Below are positions 46,615-57,360 of a stretch of DNA of 64,000 bases, piece by piece (positions within the stretch are counted from its first letter, which is position 1; every line of letters starts with the position of its first letter). Source of the DNA: Amphiura filiformis. Lineage: Eukaryota; Echinodermata; Ophiuroidea; Amphilepidida; Amphiuridae. The stretch lies in contig NW_027305503.1 of NCBI RefSeq assembly GCF_039555335.1, forward strand, positions 787,501 to 851,500, in the 5' to 3' direction. Both the position numbers and the translations under genes were made by a program. The notes beneath the pieces were generated by a model. It made no database searches and was not told the DNA's origin. It saw only the letters and a program-made list of their open reading frames with translations.

Positions 46615-48334
46615 ACCCCCGGGGGGCCACTGTAATGGTGAAGGGGGGTATCAGGCGCGTCCATGGACTCACAAAAAGCACCCTAAAAACGTATTGCTGA
46701 GACTAAAATTTGCACCCCTAAACAAGTATAAGTGGAGCGATTTGCTACCCTAAACAAGTAGTTGTCTTTTCCCTACCCTAAACAAGTAATTGATGCAATT
46801 ATTACCCCTAAACAAGTACACACAGAAACAATGTGCTTTTTTTAAAACCCTAATAAGAAGCTGCTGCCTTGGTCAATTTTGGAAATAACTTGTGCCAAGA
46901 ACGTGATTTTGGGGTGACAATCAAGTCCAACAGACCGCGACAAATATTATTTTTAGCTTGCCAGATCGGCCAGGCACTAGTCAAGAATAATTATTGAAAT
47001 GTTATGTCAAATTTCCCCTATTCCCGGCAACATTGTCGACGAAGTCACATAGGAATGGTCATCATGGCAAGTATGCCGAATTTGGCAGTTTCATTCTTAC
47101 GGAAATTCCATACTGTTCTCAGTTAAGGGATCTAAAATGAGCGTTTATTGCGTTTCGACAGTATTTTTTGTGGGACATGAGAGCACCTCAGACCTATCGA
47201 ATTGCATTCTGAATACGAAGCATGTCTTTCTGATATCAAATCATTTTCATTTTTGAAAATCACAATATAATACAAATTTTATGACAAATTATAAAAATTT
47301 GATATTTTTCAAATTTTTGATATATAACAGTCTTCGAAGTAAATTATATAAATCTAATGATATATTCTTAAAGTGTATGTAGCAGGAGGAAAAGCCGATG
47401 GTCAATTGAAAATTTTGACCTTTCATATTGAAGATATGGATTTTTTCCCAAAAAGACCTAATTTTGTTGGTGTTTTGGGAAAAAAATCCATATCTTCAAT
47501 ACGAAAGGTCAACATTTTCAATTGATCGTCGGCTTTTCATCCCACCTACATACACTTTAAGTATAAATCATCAGATTTATAAAGTTTACTTCAAGTACTG
47601 TTAAATATCAAAAATATCATTTTTAATGATTTGCCATAAAATGTGTATTAAATTGCGAATTTCAAAAAATCAAATTTATTTGATATCAGAATGACATTCT
47701 TCGTATTCAGAATGCAATTCGATATGTCTGCTGTGCTCTAATGTCCCAAAATAAATACTGTCCAAACGTTCATACCTTAAGTTGATACATAAATGAGTAT
47801 TCATGAAAAGCACTATAAAAATTAACATTTCATTCACTACTGCTTGTTTCTTGTGGAAAATAATGTTCATTTATGTGAAATTTTGTCCGTTTACAAGTCA
47901 CACGATTTACGTATTTTTGCCAACCACTATGTCTCAATCTCGATATAATATGTAAATACATGGCCAGCTGACGTCATTGACGTCATCATATATAGGCACG
48001 TAACACGTTCTACAATTGGCTAAACTGAGTGTAATACCAACACGTCACGTAGCGTCATGTTCATTTGCATAATTATGATTTCCAGTCTGGTATGGGATAT
48101 ATGAGTGCCTAGCATCGGAAGATTTGAGTCCCGTTGGCAAAACTACCCTAAATACGTAAGAGCTCCAAAAACATGCACCCTTTTACACCAATTTTACATG
48201 AATTTGATACCCTATTCACGTTACGCACGTAACGTGCCCTTGGCTGTAAAAATACCCTTTTTACGTGGATTTACGGACGCGCCTGATACCCCCCTTCACC
48301 ACTAGAGTGCCCCCCCCCCACCCCCCGGGAATTT
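46615..48334. mobile_element. GGGGGGTATCAGGCGCGTCC element in the fibrinogen-gene intron
   Basis: The left end ccccggggggccactgtaat then ggtgaaggggggtatcaggc; the right end is its inverted counterpart (cgcctgataccccccttcac, agtgcccccc, ccccccggga). The interior holds ccctaaacaagta repeats on the left. A full copy of the GGACATTC foldback (47130-47785) is inserted inside. No transposase recognised. Confidence 0.8.
47130..47785. mobile_element. Foldback MITE, GGACATTC family, full copy 2 (nested)
   Basis: The same structure as 35405-36020: outer tttttgtgggacatgagagc / gctctaatgtcccaaaataa and central ccgatggtcaattgaaaatt / aattgatcgtcggc hairpins. Being nested, it is younger than the element around it. 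Confidence 0.85.
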
Positions 48335-48343
48335 ACCATTCTG

Positions 48344-48795
48344 ATTAAAGCCATATTATAACATTTCTGTAAAAATAGATTAGTAAATATTTTCCATAAA
48401 ATGTTAGCTTTTACTGTCAGATATGTCCTCTTTTAATTTTGAGCCGAACAAGAGAGGTAAAGCATAGAAAATTGGAATTTACTACTAGCGCCCATGCATG
48501 TTACTCCCGCGGTGTGGCGGTACGATCCGGGGTGGGGGTGTGTGTATGTGTATCACGCACGCCGTGTACGTACTGTCGATACATATATGCTCGACTAATA
48601 TTTCCATCGTAATAATAAAACGCCGGTTCCATCGTTTTATTCAAAATCTCGGATTTTGAAAAAACTACAGCACCTAAAGTCTTAATTTTTGCAGAGTATC
48701 TTTATTGACTAAAGTACATTACAATCGTGTAAAAACCAGAATTAAAAAAAAATTGAGGGCGTTCTCCTCAGCAAATGTTATAATATGGCTTTAAT
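48344..48795. mobile_element. TA-type MITE next to exon 3
   Basis: The termini attaaagccatattataaca and tgttataatatggctttaat are perfect inverted repeats of 20 bases or more. TA at both ends fits mariner-like insertion. It starts only 10 bp after the previous element and ends about 85 bp from the donor of exon 3 of the fibrinogen-related gene. Confidence 0.8.
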
Positions 48796-48879
48796 TAGTA
48801 ATTGGTAGTTCATAACAAGCATCGAAACAGCATCAAAGGTTGTTCCAAAGATCGAACAAATTGTGTTGCAGTATCTTAC

Positions 48880-49034
48880 CGTCCATCCTTCCCATGCTAA
48901 TCCCATGTCACAAAACACGTGGACAGGGGTGTCATCTATAGGGTATATATCATATGCACGGCTAGACGTTTCTCCCAGTCGTCGAAGATCGTGACAATCT
49001 CGTGGCAGGTTGGCCATTCTGGTAGGTTTAGTAG
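48880..49034 (-). CDS. Fibrinogen-related secreted protein, exon 3
   Basis: Residues 110-161. It starts after acceptor ttctttaaccag; a nearer acceptor (ctaccag, exon start 49018) would break the frame with exon 2, so 49034 is chosen. It reads NLPRDCHDLRRLGETSSRAY, DIYPIDD, VHVFCDM and EGWT. This is the start of the fibrinogen domain, with the first conserved Cys pair (Cys123, Cys151). The donor gtaaga starts at 48879. Phase 1 in, phase 0 out; GWT joins VIQRR of exon 4 as in all family members. Confidence 0.92.
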
Positions 49035-49149
49035 CTGGTTAAAGAAATCACATAAAGAGTTGTTGCGCTAATATTTACCAGTATTTTACATTGTAAAAAT
49101 CATCCAAAAAGCAACTAGTCCACAGGACAGGTTTCTATCTTCCGTTGGT

Positions 49150-49520
49150 TATTTTAGGCCGCAATTGTCGTTATTTTGAACTTTCATATCGAAAATTTAC
49201 AAATTTTTTACCAAAAAGATCTACATATTTTGATGTTTTGGAAAAACGATATCTTCAATACGAAAGGTAAAATTTTCATATGATGTACGGTTTTTCATCC
49301 CAGCTACATACCCTTTAAGTACATATCATTAGATTTATACAATTTAGTTCGAGGTCTGGTAAATTTCAAAAGTATTAGTTTTAATTTAATCATTTACCAT
49401 AAAATGTATTATATCGCGAATTTCAAATAAAATCTAAACTTATTTGACATCAGAAGGACATTCCTCGTATCGAAATATCTGATGTGCTCTATTAAAGGTC
49501 CCACAAAAATACGTGAACAC
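49150..49520. repeat. Partial copy of the GGACATTC foldback family
   Basis: This carries attttcatatgatgtacggt, catcagaaggacattcctcg and gctctattaaaggtcccac, matching the right half of 47400-47770. It is diverged and incomplete. Confidence 0.6.
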
Positions 49521-49623
49521 GTCGATATCCGATCTAAACAGCTAGCAAGGAGCCGAGCATAGCATAAAGGTAACTATTGTATTTACATGTTTACATTATC
49601 CTAATCTGCCTTTATGTCCTTTA

Positions 49624-50195
49624 TATCAGTTCGGGGGCACTGCTAATTCAAAGACGTCTCTGATATCAAATACTCTTGAAGCGTCATGTCACATAACAGT
49701 ATCATATTTCAGAGACGTCTCATAAATCACATACTCCCTAGTTTCAAAACCCAGTCGCAAACGATATAAGTAATTTTGATGAACGTGCCAGCGCAGTGGG
49801 AATAATTTTGTGTATAGGTCTTATCAGGGTTGTAGCTAGCCCAAGTTGAGCATTTTGAGTGCCTGCCAATTTTACTATCCAATTCATGAATTGGATAGTA
49901 AAATTGGGATTTTTTTACTTCAAAACATTTGATTTTGGCCATTGCAATCTAAGTGTGTTCTGGGACCATTTGTCAGAATTTGCACAGATAGATATAATTT
50001 TTGCACAGGTAGATATTTTCTAAACATAGGAAAGCTTATTCTAATACACTCAGCTTCGTTCCGATTTGCTGCATCGGGTGCCGAGCTGTCAACAAAGCTC
50101 GACGTATGTGATATCACAGACCCCCGTATGTGAAATCACTGACACGTCTTTGAAATCAGAGACGTCCGGTTATTACGAGGGCCCCCGAACTGATA
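49624..50195. mobile_element. TATCAGTTCGGGGGC inverted-repeat element
   Basis: A 572-bp element with 15-bp perfect termini: tatcagttcgggggc (left) and gcccccgaactgata (right). gagacgtctc-type palindromes recur near both ends. The 94-codon frame across the right end has no domain. It lies in an intron of the fibrinogen-related gene. Confidence 0.75.
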
Positions 50196-50205
50196 TCGAG
50201 TACTC

Positions 50206-50550
50206 AAAGGTACACGATGTATTGTTGGTCGCAGCAGCCAAAAAAGGGTCATTTTTCATTTTATTGAAAAATAACACTTTGGTGTTTTGGGTTAGTTCAT
50301 TCTACAAATCATATACTTTAAAAACTTGCTTGATTTATTGTTACTACTGAGTTATGTGTGTTTTACAAAAGTGTTGCTGTTTCAGCCCTCTTTATAACAT
50401 AACTCAAGAACCACAGGACCTACAACACTATACCTCTGATATTTGAATTCTTCTACAAACTCGCTATGAAATGATCAATGCAAATTTGACAAAGCTCACT
50501 ACCATTCGCAAGATGCTGTGAACTACCAAATCACAACAGTTTAAAATAAA
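50206..50550 (+). repeat. Dispersed repeat R1, uninterrupted copy
   Basis: The copy that shows what 836-987 plus 2456-2655 looked like before insertion. It ends at the Tc1-like element that starts at 50549. Confidence 0.8.
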
Positions 50551-51332
50551 CTCCTCAACAAAAGTTTGGAAAGTTTTTTCAATCATCTGTATCTCCAATT
50601 ATTTGTGACATATTCATATCGTGTTGCATATCAATGGATAGCTACAATACTCCCCTTTACAATGACACCCCATTTGAAACAATAACCTTTTTCACGGCTG
50701 AGTACATGCCTTGTGAATGTAGTGGGGTCTGAAAATGAATTTGCCAAATTGACCATTATTCTGTGCAGCAAGCTGCAATCCCATAACTTCACAATCTGGG
50801 ACCTAATGCAATCCTCCAAGATCACACCGGTCGCCCCACATAGCCACGGTAGTCAACGACTACCTACAGAATATGGGAGTAGAGTCAAAATGGCCTGCCA
50901 TCAGGCCAGACCCGGGGGCCAGACCTCAACCTGATTGAACACTTGTGGGAACAGTTTGATCGTGCTGTGCGTGCCAAAGAAGCCCATAGGCAACCACATT
51001 GAATGACCTGCGACGAATCCTTGTGGAAGAATGTAATTCCATCCCACAGTAACGTGTAACCAGGTCGGTGAGCAGCATGAGGAGAAGGTGCCTGACTATT
51101 GTGGCTGCCTATGGTTTTTCCACCCGCTATTGAGGTTAGTGGCTAGCTTTGAGACCCACTACATTCACAAGGCGTGTACTCAGCCGCGAAAAATGTTGTT
51201 GTTTCAAATGGGGTGTCATTGTAAAGGGGAGTATTATAGCTATCCAGTGATATGCAACACGATATGAATATGTCACAAATAATTGGAGATACAGATGCTT
51301 GAAAAAACTTTCCAAACTTTTGTTGAGGAGTT
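50549..51332 (+). mobile_element. Tc1-like transposon, internally deleted, approximately 190-bp inverted repeats
   Basis: The termini aactcctcaacaaaagtttg and caaacttttgttgaggagtt are flanked by TA on both sides. The arms (50549-50740, 51140-51332) remain highly similar: tatctccaattatttgtgac and its complement, and gacaccccatttgaaac. Transposase remnants lie between them. Confidence 0.9.
50815..51135 (+). pseudogene. Tc1-type transposase C-terminal remnant
   Basis: Across several frame breaks the + strand reads VVNDYLQNMGVESK, WPA, PDLNLIEHLWEQFDRAVRAK, NDLRRILVEECNSIP, and SSMRRRCLTIVAAYG to STRY. This is the end of a Tc1/mariner DDE transposase, including the SPDLNPIEhxWd block with the last catalytic acidic residue (Glu of IEH). 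Internal stops (TGA after QPH, TAA after IPQ) make it dead. The first two catalytic Asp residues are absent. Confidence 0.9.
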
Positions 51333-51488
51333 TAGTTGCTAACATTACACCAGAAGGTCCTATCTGCAATAGCTATAGTCAGTTTGATGAGTTCTGCATT
51401 CTATAATGTACACATCTACAAAAAGACATCTAGAAGCTAGTGCAGATAGTGCTTTCTTGCCTTAAACACTCAATATTATTATCTCTAC

Positions 51489-51594
51489 CTGAATTACAGT
51501 TTTCCTGTAGACTTAGTAGAGTCTGAATTTGCTGCTGCTGGTCTCGAACCAACTGTAATAATTGTGACGTCATTTCCGTTTCATTTACAGGTGG
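51489..51594 (-). CDS. Fibrinogen-related secreted protein, exon 2 (coiled coil)
   Basis: Residues 75-109. It reads ETEMTSQLLQLVRDQQQQIQ then TLLSLQENCN, a short heptad-like helix rich in Leu and Gln that probably drives oligomerisation, as in many ficolin- and angiopoietin-like proteins. The acceptor ttctattgcag ends at 51595; the donor gtagag starts at 51488. Only this frame is open. Phase 0 in, phase 1 out, consistent with exons 1 and 3. Confidence 0.8.
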
Positions 51595-51639
51595 CTGCAA
51601 TAGAAGAATATAGAATGATGCATAAAGCTGGATTTATAC

Positions 51640-52745
51640 TCCATTGCTGAGCGACAAGGGATTGTTTGACCAATGATGGCAGACCCATCCCACCCCATCT
51701 AGTACACAATTTACACAAATACGGTATACTTAGTTTTACTTTGGGAAAAAATCAAATCAAATAAAACACACCAACGTCGTATACGTGTGAAAAGTTACGG
51801 TTAGGGACCATTAAATATTTACGTAATGGGGGAGTGGGAGTTTTAAGGGGAATCCATGATTTTGGGGTTATTGAGGGGGAAATCTGAATTTTTTTACTTA
51901 AACCATGAGAGGGAATGTTAAATGGAGAAAGGAGAAAACAAGGAGGGGCTCCGAACATTCTGAGCGGACGCAAGCGGAACGCAAAATAGTGTGTTGATTC
52001 TTTTGCAAAACTCCCACCCAATAGCTTTAATATGGAATGGTCGCTTATGTAATAGGATTTTTGTGTCAGTTCCTGAGAACGTTCATGTGACAATTCGAAT
52101 CATATCGAATTGTCACATGATCTGTAAAAATATCAATATCGATATCAATACTATTTGCAGCAACGAAACGGACCACAGCTGATGTACTAGACTAGTCTAT
52201 TTGAATACAAATATCGGGAGTGCGCGTGCGCAGAATCGACCTGCTTCCATGCTGAATAGCAGAAAGTTACGTACTTTTACAAGGCAAAAAGCAACTTTTC
52301 TAGGCATTGTTGACATGGTGCCTTCGCTAAAGAAAGTTTTCTACTATAAAGACCTAACTTTTGAGATGGTTTGTATGTTTGAAGGTACAAAATTAACAAT
52401 ATGGCGCCCGGTTATACCGCCGCGGCCGCGTTCAGCAAGTCATCATCACGACACTTGTAAACAAATTTGAAGAATAGAAGGCTGACGCTGCACTAATTAT
52501 TTAATGATAAATGAACTACCACTAAATGTTCCTGTCAGTGCTGCAGTGCAAAACTTCTCATGCAATTCCATCTTTAACATTACATTCAAATAATAATTAC
52601 ATTGTAAATTGGAACTAACACCAATTTTTATCAGGAATATCTTGTTTTCTGAGAAGTTGCGACACTCTCCCGGTTAAATGCGGTGGAAGTCGCCCCCTGG
52701 AAGTGCATAATGAGAAGAAGGTAAAAATGTCTAAAGGTGTGATTA
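51640..52745. other. Intron 1 of the fibrinogen-related gene
   Basis: No repeat with clear ends recognised, apart from a short palindrome near 52090-52125 (gtgacaattcgaatcatatcgaattgtcac). The 113-codon minus frame at 51752-52093 and 89-codon plus frame at 52201-52470 show no domain. Confidence 0.35.
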
Positions 52746-52757
52746 CGCAAATCTTAC

Positions 52758-52979
52758 CGCACATGTCACCGTCGGATTGCAATTGCAATTATTATTACAG
52801 TTGTTCTGCAGGTCTGCCGTTGCATTACCAGTGCCATTGCCATAACCTAATCGTAATAGCGATTCACCGCCAATTTCTGATAAATTTCCGGACTGTTTGC
52901 TCGAAATATCTGCTTGGGTAGACGGAATTCCAATATGCAACGCAACAAGCAGGAATAATAGAACTAAATAAGATTCCAT
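52758..52979 (-). CDS. Fibrinogen-related secreted protein, exon 1 (signal peptide)
   Basis: Residues 1-74, starting at ATG 52979. MESYLVLLFLLVALHIGIPS is a clear signal peptide with likely cleavage around residue 23. Then come an NGTGNAT double glycosylation region and a Cys/Asn-rich patch (NNCNNNCNCN), which may form interchain disulphides. The donor gtaaga starts at 52757; phase 0. Joined to the other four exons the coding length is 996 bases, 331 residues plus stop, with no internal stop. The protein should be a secreted, oligomeric, glycan- or acetyl-group-binding lectin of the ficolin/FREP type, a class used in innate recognition. That role is inferred from the family. Confidence 0.88.
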
Positions 52980-53044
52980 TTTGAAAGTTGTAGTTCGTTA
53001 TCAAATGAGGCCAGTACGAGTACATATGTACATGTATCTTAAAC

Positions 53045-53095
53045 TTCCTATCCGGCTATATATAGTTATATATAGACATATATATATATAGTTAT
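53045..53095 (-). promoter_or_regulatory. TATA-rich region upstream of the fibrinogen-related gene
   Basis: Repeated ctatatatag / tatatatatatag about 70-110 bases before the ATG on the minus strand could act as a TATA box. It is also a simple TA repeat, so the assignment is weak. Confidence 0.3.
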
Positions 53096-54010
53096 TCAAC
53101 CGAATAATTATAGGTCACTCTGTGTAATATAAACATAAACAGGTTTCATACCCAAGTCGCTATTTACAAGCGACTACTGTATTCTAACCAATAGTATGGA
53201 TCGTTCTTGAAAGCTGACAAAACCGATACATTTCATTGGATAATTATGTTAGTCACTTGTTACTTTCAGCGTTGAACCTTTAACTAATAACTAAAATTTA
53301 CAGAAGTGGGAAGTCAAACAATCAATTTAGAGTATGCACGTATAGCAGTAGCTTTCTGATTCCAACCTTGAATAACGGGTTGTTTAGTAACTATGAAAAA
53401 AAAATAATGTTTTTTTTTTTTTTTTTTTTTGTTGTTTAAATATGTAAAATCGATATGAAATATCCGTGCTTAGATTTGTCTATTGATCTTGTGACAGAAA
53501 AAAGTAACTGGCACGTTTATGGTAAATGAACTGCACTACATACCAATTGCTTAAAGTTTACTTTTCTTTGCTTAAATGAACTTGAATTACTTATGCCCTG
53601 CCAGGCATGTCAAGTTAAAATTGAGTCTGCTTTGTTAATAGAAAGTAATTTGTAGAGCTGTGTTTATGTACAAAGTTTGTATGTCTAACATACAACAATG
53701 ATATAAAATAGTAATAGTTCATACCACCATCACTGACCGGTCTGCCAAATAACACACGTCATCATAAGCTTCCGTTTCAATCATTTCTGTGATTCAAGTA
53801 CTGAGCACTTGTTTTCAGATGAAATACAAATTATGGGTATGGCTAATTTTTCTTTTTAGCTGAAATTAAACTATTAAACCTCTATAAGTAGAAACACCGT
53901 ATCTGCTGTTTTTGATTATCAACATACTTTGTTTACTTTGAAAGTAATAAAGAGGGAAGAGGCAGGGGGTTATTTCTATTGCATAGAATATATAGGTAGT
54001 TTTTTTTAAA
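53096..54010. other. Intergenic region between the fibrinogen-related and F-box genes
   Basis: Divergent intergenic DNA with a poly(T) run at 53409-53430. No exon or transposon end recognised. Confidence 0.4.
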
Positions 54011-54016
54011 TTAAAA

Positions 54017-54042
54017 TTGGCGCCAATTAAAATTGGCGCCAA
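54017..54042. promoter_or_regulatory. Twin TTGGCGCCAA palindromes
   Basis: Two identical 10-bp palindromes at 54017-54026 and 54033-54042, 16 bp start to start, in otherwise AT-rich DNA about 540 bp before the F-box start. GGCGCC with flanking TT/AA resembles paired E2F-like sites. The assignment is by motif only. Confidence 0.35.
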
Positions 54043-54387
54043 CTGTTGACGTAACCAGACACATAAGTTTGTTCACATCATTCCCACATGCTCCGGTTCA
54101 TTAATTTAAAGTGAACAGCATTGCGCAACCATTATATGAAATATTCCTTCGACACAGTCATTATTGGTTGCTTGTCCATGTACTAGAACCTGTGACAATT
54201 AACACTTATTAAACATGTTAGTGTGTTTGTTTGAGTACAGTATAATATTCCGCTATTGACACAATTTTTAGCGTCATACGTAATAATTGAAAAGAGGTAA
54301 GCATATCAATATTACTTTACCAATGGTTACCAACTAATGTGTTATTAACCAAGTTGCGACCCGGAAATAAATTTATTAAACTCTCTT

Positions 54388-54531
<144 letters not shown>

Positions 54532-54579
54532 ACCAATTCTTTATTTCATAATATACAAGCCATTTCCTTGTTCTAAACA

Positions 54580-54725
54580 ATGGATGACACGCTGGCCTTC
54601 CCTGATATACCGTCAGTGGTACCTGTAGATAGTGTTCCAGAGACTCCTATTAGCATGCTCCATATCGATACACTACTGATTATATTCAACTATTTGACAC
54701 TCTTTGACAAGCTAGCAGCTCTGAG
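54580..54725 (+). CDS. F-box protein, first coding exon
   Basis: It starts at ATG 54580 (aacaATGG context, in-frame TAA two codons upstream) and ends at donor gtaagt (54726), phase 2. The 48 codons read MDDTLAFPDIPSVVPVDSVP and then ISMLHIDTLLIIFNYLTLFD, KLAAL. The second part fits the F-box start (P/S-xLxxxxLLxIFxYLxxxDKLxAL), the segment that binds Skp1 in SCF ubiquitin ligases. The expected continuation (RxVCxxW) should begin the next exon, which I did not find in the window. Substrate-binding repeats are therefore unknown. Confidence 0.75.
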
Positions 54726-54739
54726 GTAAGTATAAACAA

Positions 54740-55200
54740 AAAACAAAGCAGACTATAGGTTGATCAGCTCGTAATCGGCGGGAATTGTTAGGTTTGGACC
54801 ACTACGCCGAAAAGTAGACTGACATCAGGTTCAGAGTGATAGCAGTAAGCTCCTGTAACCCATGTATTCCATGACAAGTCTAGCTCGCCACTTGTGACTT
54901 TTCATTAAGTAACACCAACGTCATAAAGGCACACACCCCTATCTTTTCCAGAATGAAAAAAGCCACTGTATATATTAATATGGTCTTTAAGCTAGACCTG
55001 TATTTCAAATTCATGCATGGAAACTTCTGTTAGAGACAGGACAAGAATGGCTTGGAAGAGTACTCCCAGGTGCTTTACGGCTTACTCTGGATTACGTTGC
55101 TTGCTGTCAGTCTATTTGATTATATTTGACTCTGAGAAGTGATCTACAGAGTTTGAAAGCACCAGCACCATTCACAATGATACAAGTGATATTCCTGGGT
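54740..55200. other. Presumed first intron of the F-box gene, first part
   Basis: No second exon recognised; no named repeat either. Confidence 0.35.
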
Positions 55201-55204
55201 GTCG

Positions 55205-55420
55205 ACTGTCTAGGGCAATGAAGTCATGGTTTTTTTTGCTCAACTGTCGTCAGCCAGCATTGTGTTACGTCATTGCTCTAGACAATTTCGGCGCCCGGAA
55301 ATTTTGAATATCGCGTGTTGAGAGACAGGTGTTTTTATTCATTTTGATGGTCAATATGAGTTATAAAACCATGTGATTATTTTTCTAACTGCCGGAGACA
55401 TCATCCATATCTGTTCGTTC
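55205..55420. repeat. Partial relative of the 27543-27928 palindrome
   Basis: This shares caactgtcgtcagcc, cattgctctagacaatttcg, ggcgcccggaaattttgaat and atcgcgtgttgag with the middle and right half of 27543-27928. Confidence 0.65.
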
Positions 55421-56499
55421 CATAACCTGTTCACGGAGACGGAGACGACTAGAAAACTGCTTTGGATTTCAGCATAAATGTGCAACACGTGGTAAAGTGC
55501 AACCTAGATATGAAAGTTGTTAACCGCTGAGAGATTTTGGTCATTTACGGCGATTGTTGGTTCCACGTTATGTTTTGCAGGAACATTTTGATACAGGACT
55601 TCTGTAATACCCATATTGCTGACGATCACAGGTCAAAGTTATTGCAGGCTGACGAAAAATGGTCCATATTTGCAGCTAGAATATGTACAAATCATCAGCA
55701 AACTGGAAATCACAAGCTGTCTCTTCTTATGTAGTTTTTGGTATGGTTTCCTGAAGTTGAACAGAATGCCATCAAACCGATAGTTGAATTAGTTGAGAAA
55801 TTGCTGAAAGCATCATGGCGCATAGCTTAGAACATATTTTCAACAGCGTCGGCGCCAGAACACAGCATTGCTTGACATTATGGAACTGGCGGACGGCAGT
55901 AAAGAATTAAGCAGGTAGCCAGGCGTATGCCATGATCTTCCGCAATCCTTCACATCATCTCTAACAGTGCCTTTGTCTACAATTCATGAGAATTCCGATT
56001 CAGGAGAATTCCTGCCATCGATTGACAGCAGAGTTATGCCTCTGTGATTATCGGAAGATCTTTTAATGCTCTGCGTGCTAGCCATGCGCTTCAACGGAAA
56101 AAGTTCAAGTTTTGAAATATTTTTTCAACGTTATCAAGAGCTATCTTAATAACTACTAAACCAATACTAGGCTTGTTTGTACTCATTTTGATGCATTTCT
56201 CATGCTGATTCCAAATATGGTCATGCAAATTTACATTTCTCAAATTTTTGATTTTTTTAAAAAGAAAATTGAAACTTGTCGTCTGCAGTCGACACCTGCG
56301 TGAAGAGAGTTAAATATGGATAATCGATGCTCCGTGAAATCCTGAGGCATCAGTTCTTGACTTCACATTGACAGGATTAGCTTGGTGAGCTTTTAACCAC
56401 ACAAGATCCTTATGTTTGGTCAATTTCAACAGGTATATGGCATCAGCTCTAGTAGCCTTTCCAAGACAATAGGCTGGGTATATTCTGTTTCTTGCAGTG
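55421..56499. other. Unassigned stretch
   Basis: The 65-codon frame at 55537-55734 has no domain. This may be further decayed LINE body, given the LINE piece that follows. Confidence 0.3.
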
Positions 56500-56514
56500 T
56501 AGCTGTATCTGGAA

Positions 56515-56830
56515 GAGAAGAGGCGATTCTTACCTTTTTACTGAGGCAGGCTGTATAGTCTCTTCATTGATGGAGGAAGGTTGATTTGGGATCTTGTTGA
56601 AATGCTCCACCCATCTGTTGAAGATTAAATCCTTATTTGTTATAATTAAGAAAGGGTGAGATTCCAAAAACATGTGGTCCATAGACAGCTTTGATTGCAT
56701 CCAACAAAAGCTTCGGGTTTTCGTGGGTTTTTCTGGTTCCTTTCTCAGTGGGTAATGGTGTGTGAGATGCTGAGATCGGTGTTTCTAGAAGATCTCCTAC
56801 TAGACTAATATTTGCAGTTGGTTTCATTCA
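56515..56830 (-). pseudogene. LINE ORF2 linker fragment (RTE/Jockey-like)
   Basis: The minus strand reads THENPKLLLDAIKAVYGPHV, FGISPFL, then (after a break) RWVEHFNKIPNQPSSINEET. This is the segment between endonuclease and reverse transcriptase in many invertebrate LINEs (F..ikaiYGP...sPl...dG...RWvEHFn.lLN.ps). It has a frame break at about 56640 and no RT motif. Confidence 0.75.
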
Positions 56831-57044
56831 TTTCGGGAAACACGGCATAATTATCAGAATTAATTTCATGCGTTTTCCTTTCAACACCTTTAAACAATTG
56901 ACTTTTTTGTTTTGGGCGCTTTACAACTTTTTAATGTTCTTATATTAATTGCTAGAAATAGTGAATATCCCTGCGTGATGTTGATTTTGGGCTGCGGGTC
57001 TCTCTTAGTATGAATCGGTTCACGGATTTTCATTGTGTCATTCC

Positions 57045-57265
57045 TGCTTCTTTTCCAGAATGTGGTACATAACTCCTGTTTGATCTTCTTTTTCAGTACG
57101 GTCCTTAGGTGCTACAGCCAGATTCTTACGCAGCATGGTGAGGGGTCCAAAGCTGGCACAAACCTCAAACTGCTGACATACGCAACGAAGTTTCTTACTG
57201 GTTCTCTTGACATATGGCACGTTGATATTAGCTTTGGTACACTCACAGAAAAAAATACACAAATT
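57045..57265 (-). pseudogene. Penelope-like element fragment
   Basis: The minus frame reads ANINVPYVKRTSKKLRCVCQ, FEVCASFGPLTMLRKNLAVA, PKDRTEKEDQTGVMYHI. This resembles the linker between the reverse transcriptase and GIY-YIG endonuclease of Penelope-like retroelements (vPYvkG.SEklrr...f.kP..tLr..Lv.pKD....ktGvvYkIpC). The GIY-YIG part does not follow in frame. Confidence 0.6.
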
Positions 57266-57360
57266 GTGTAAAATTTTACACAACTTCGATGTACGTATAG
57301 AACTCCAAAACAGATAGGTATTTTTTACATAACCATGAATTATGTAAAACAAGAAATGTC
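57245..57360. repeat. TTGTGTAAAATTTTACACAA palindromic repeat
   Basis: Includes aattgtgtaaaattttacac and a half of aggtattttttacataacc / ttatgtaaaac. Related to 62115-62345. Confidence 0.5.

Noticed and set aside
49018..49018. Acceptor ctaccag for exon 3 of the fibrinogen gene
   Set aside because: It would enter in the wrong phase after exon 2; the acceptor 16 bases upstream fits the phase and has a better pyrimidine tract.
57035..57271. 78-codon plus frame after a tttttcag acceptor, considered as exon 2 of the F-box gene
   Set aside because: It enters without the expected VCxxW motif and the minus strand of the same interval fits a Penelope-like linker.
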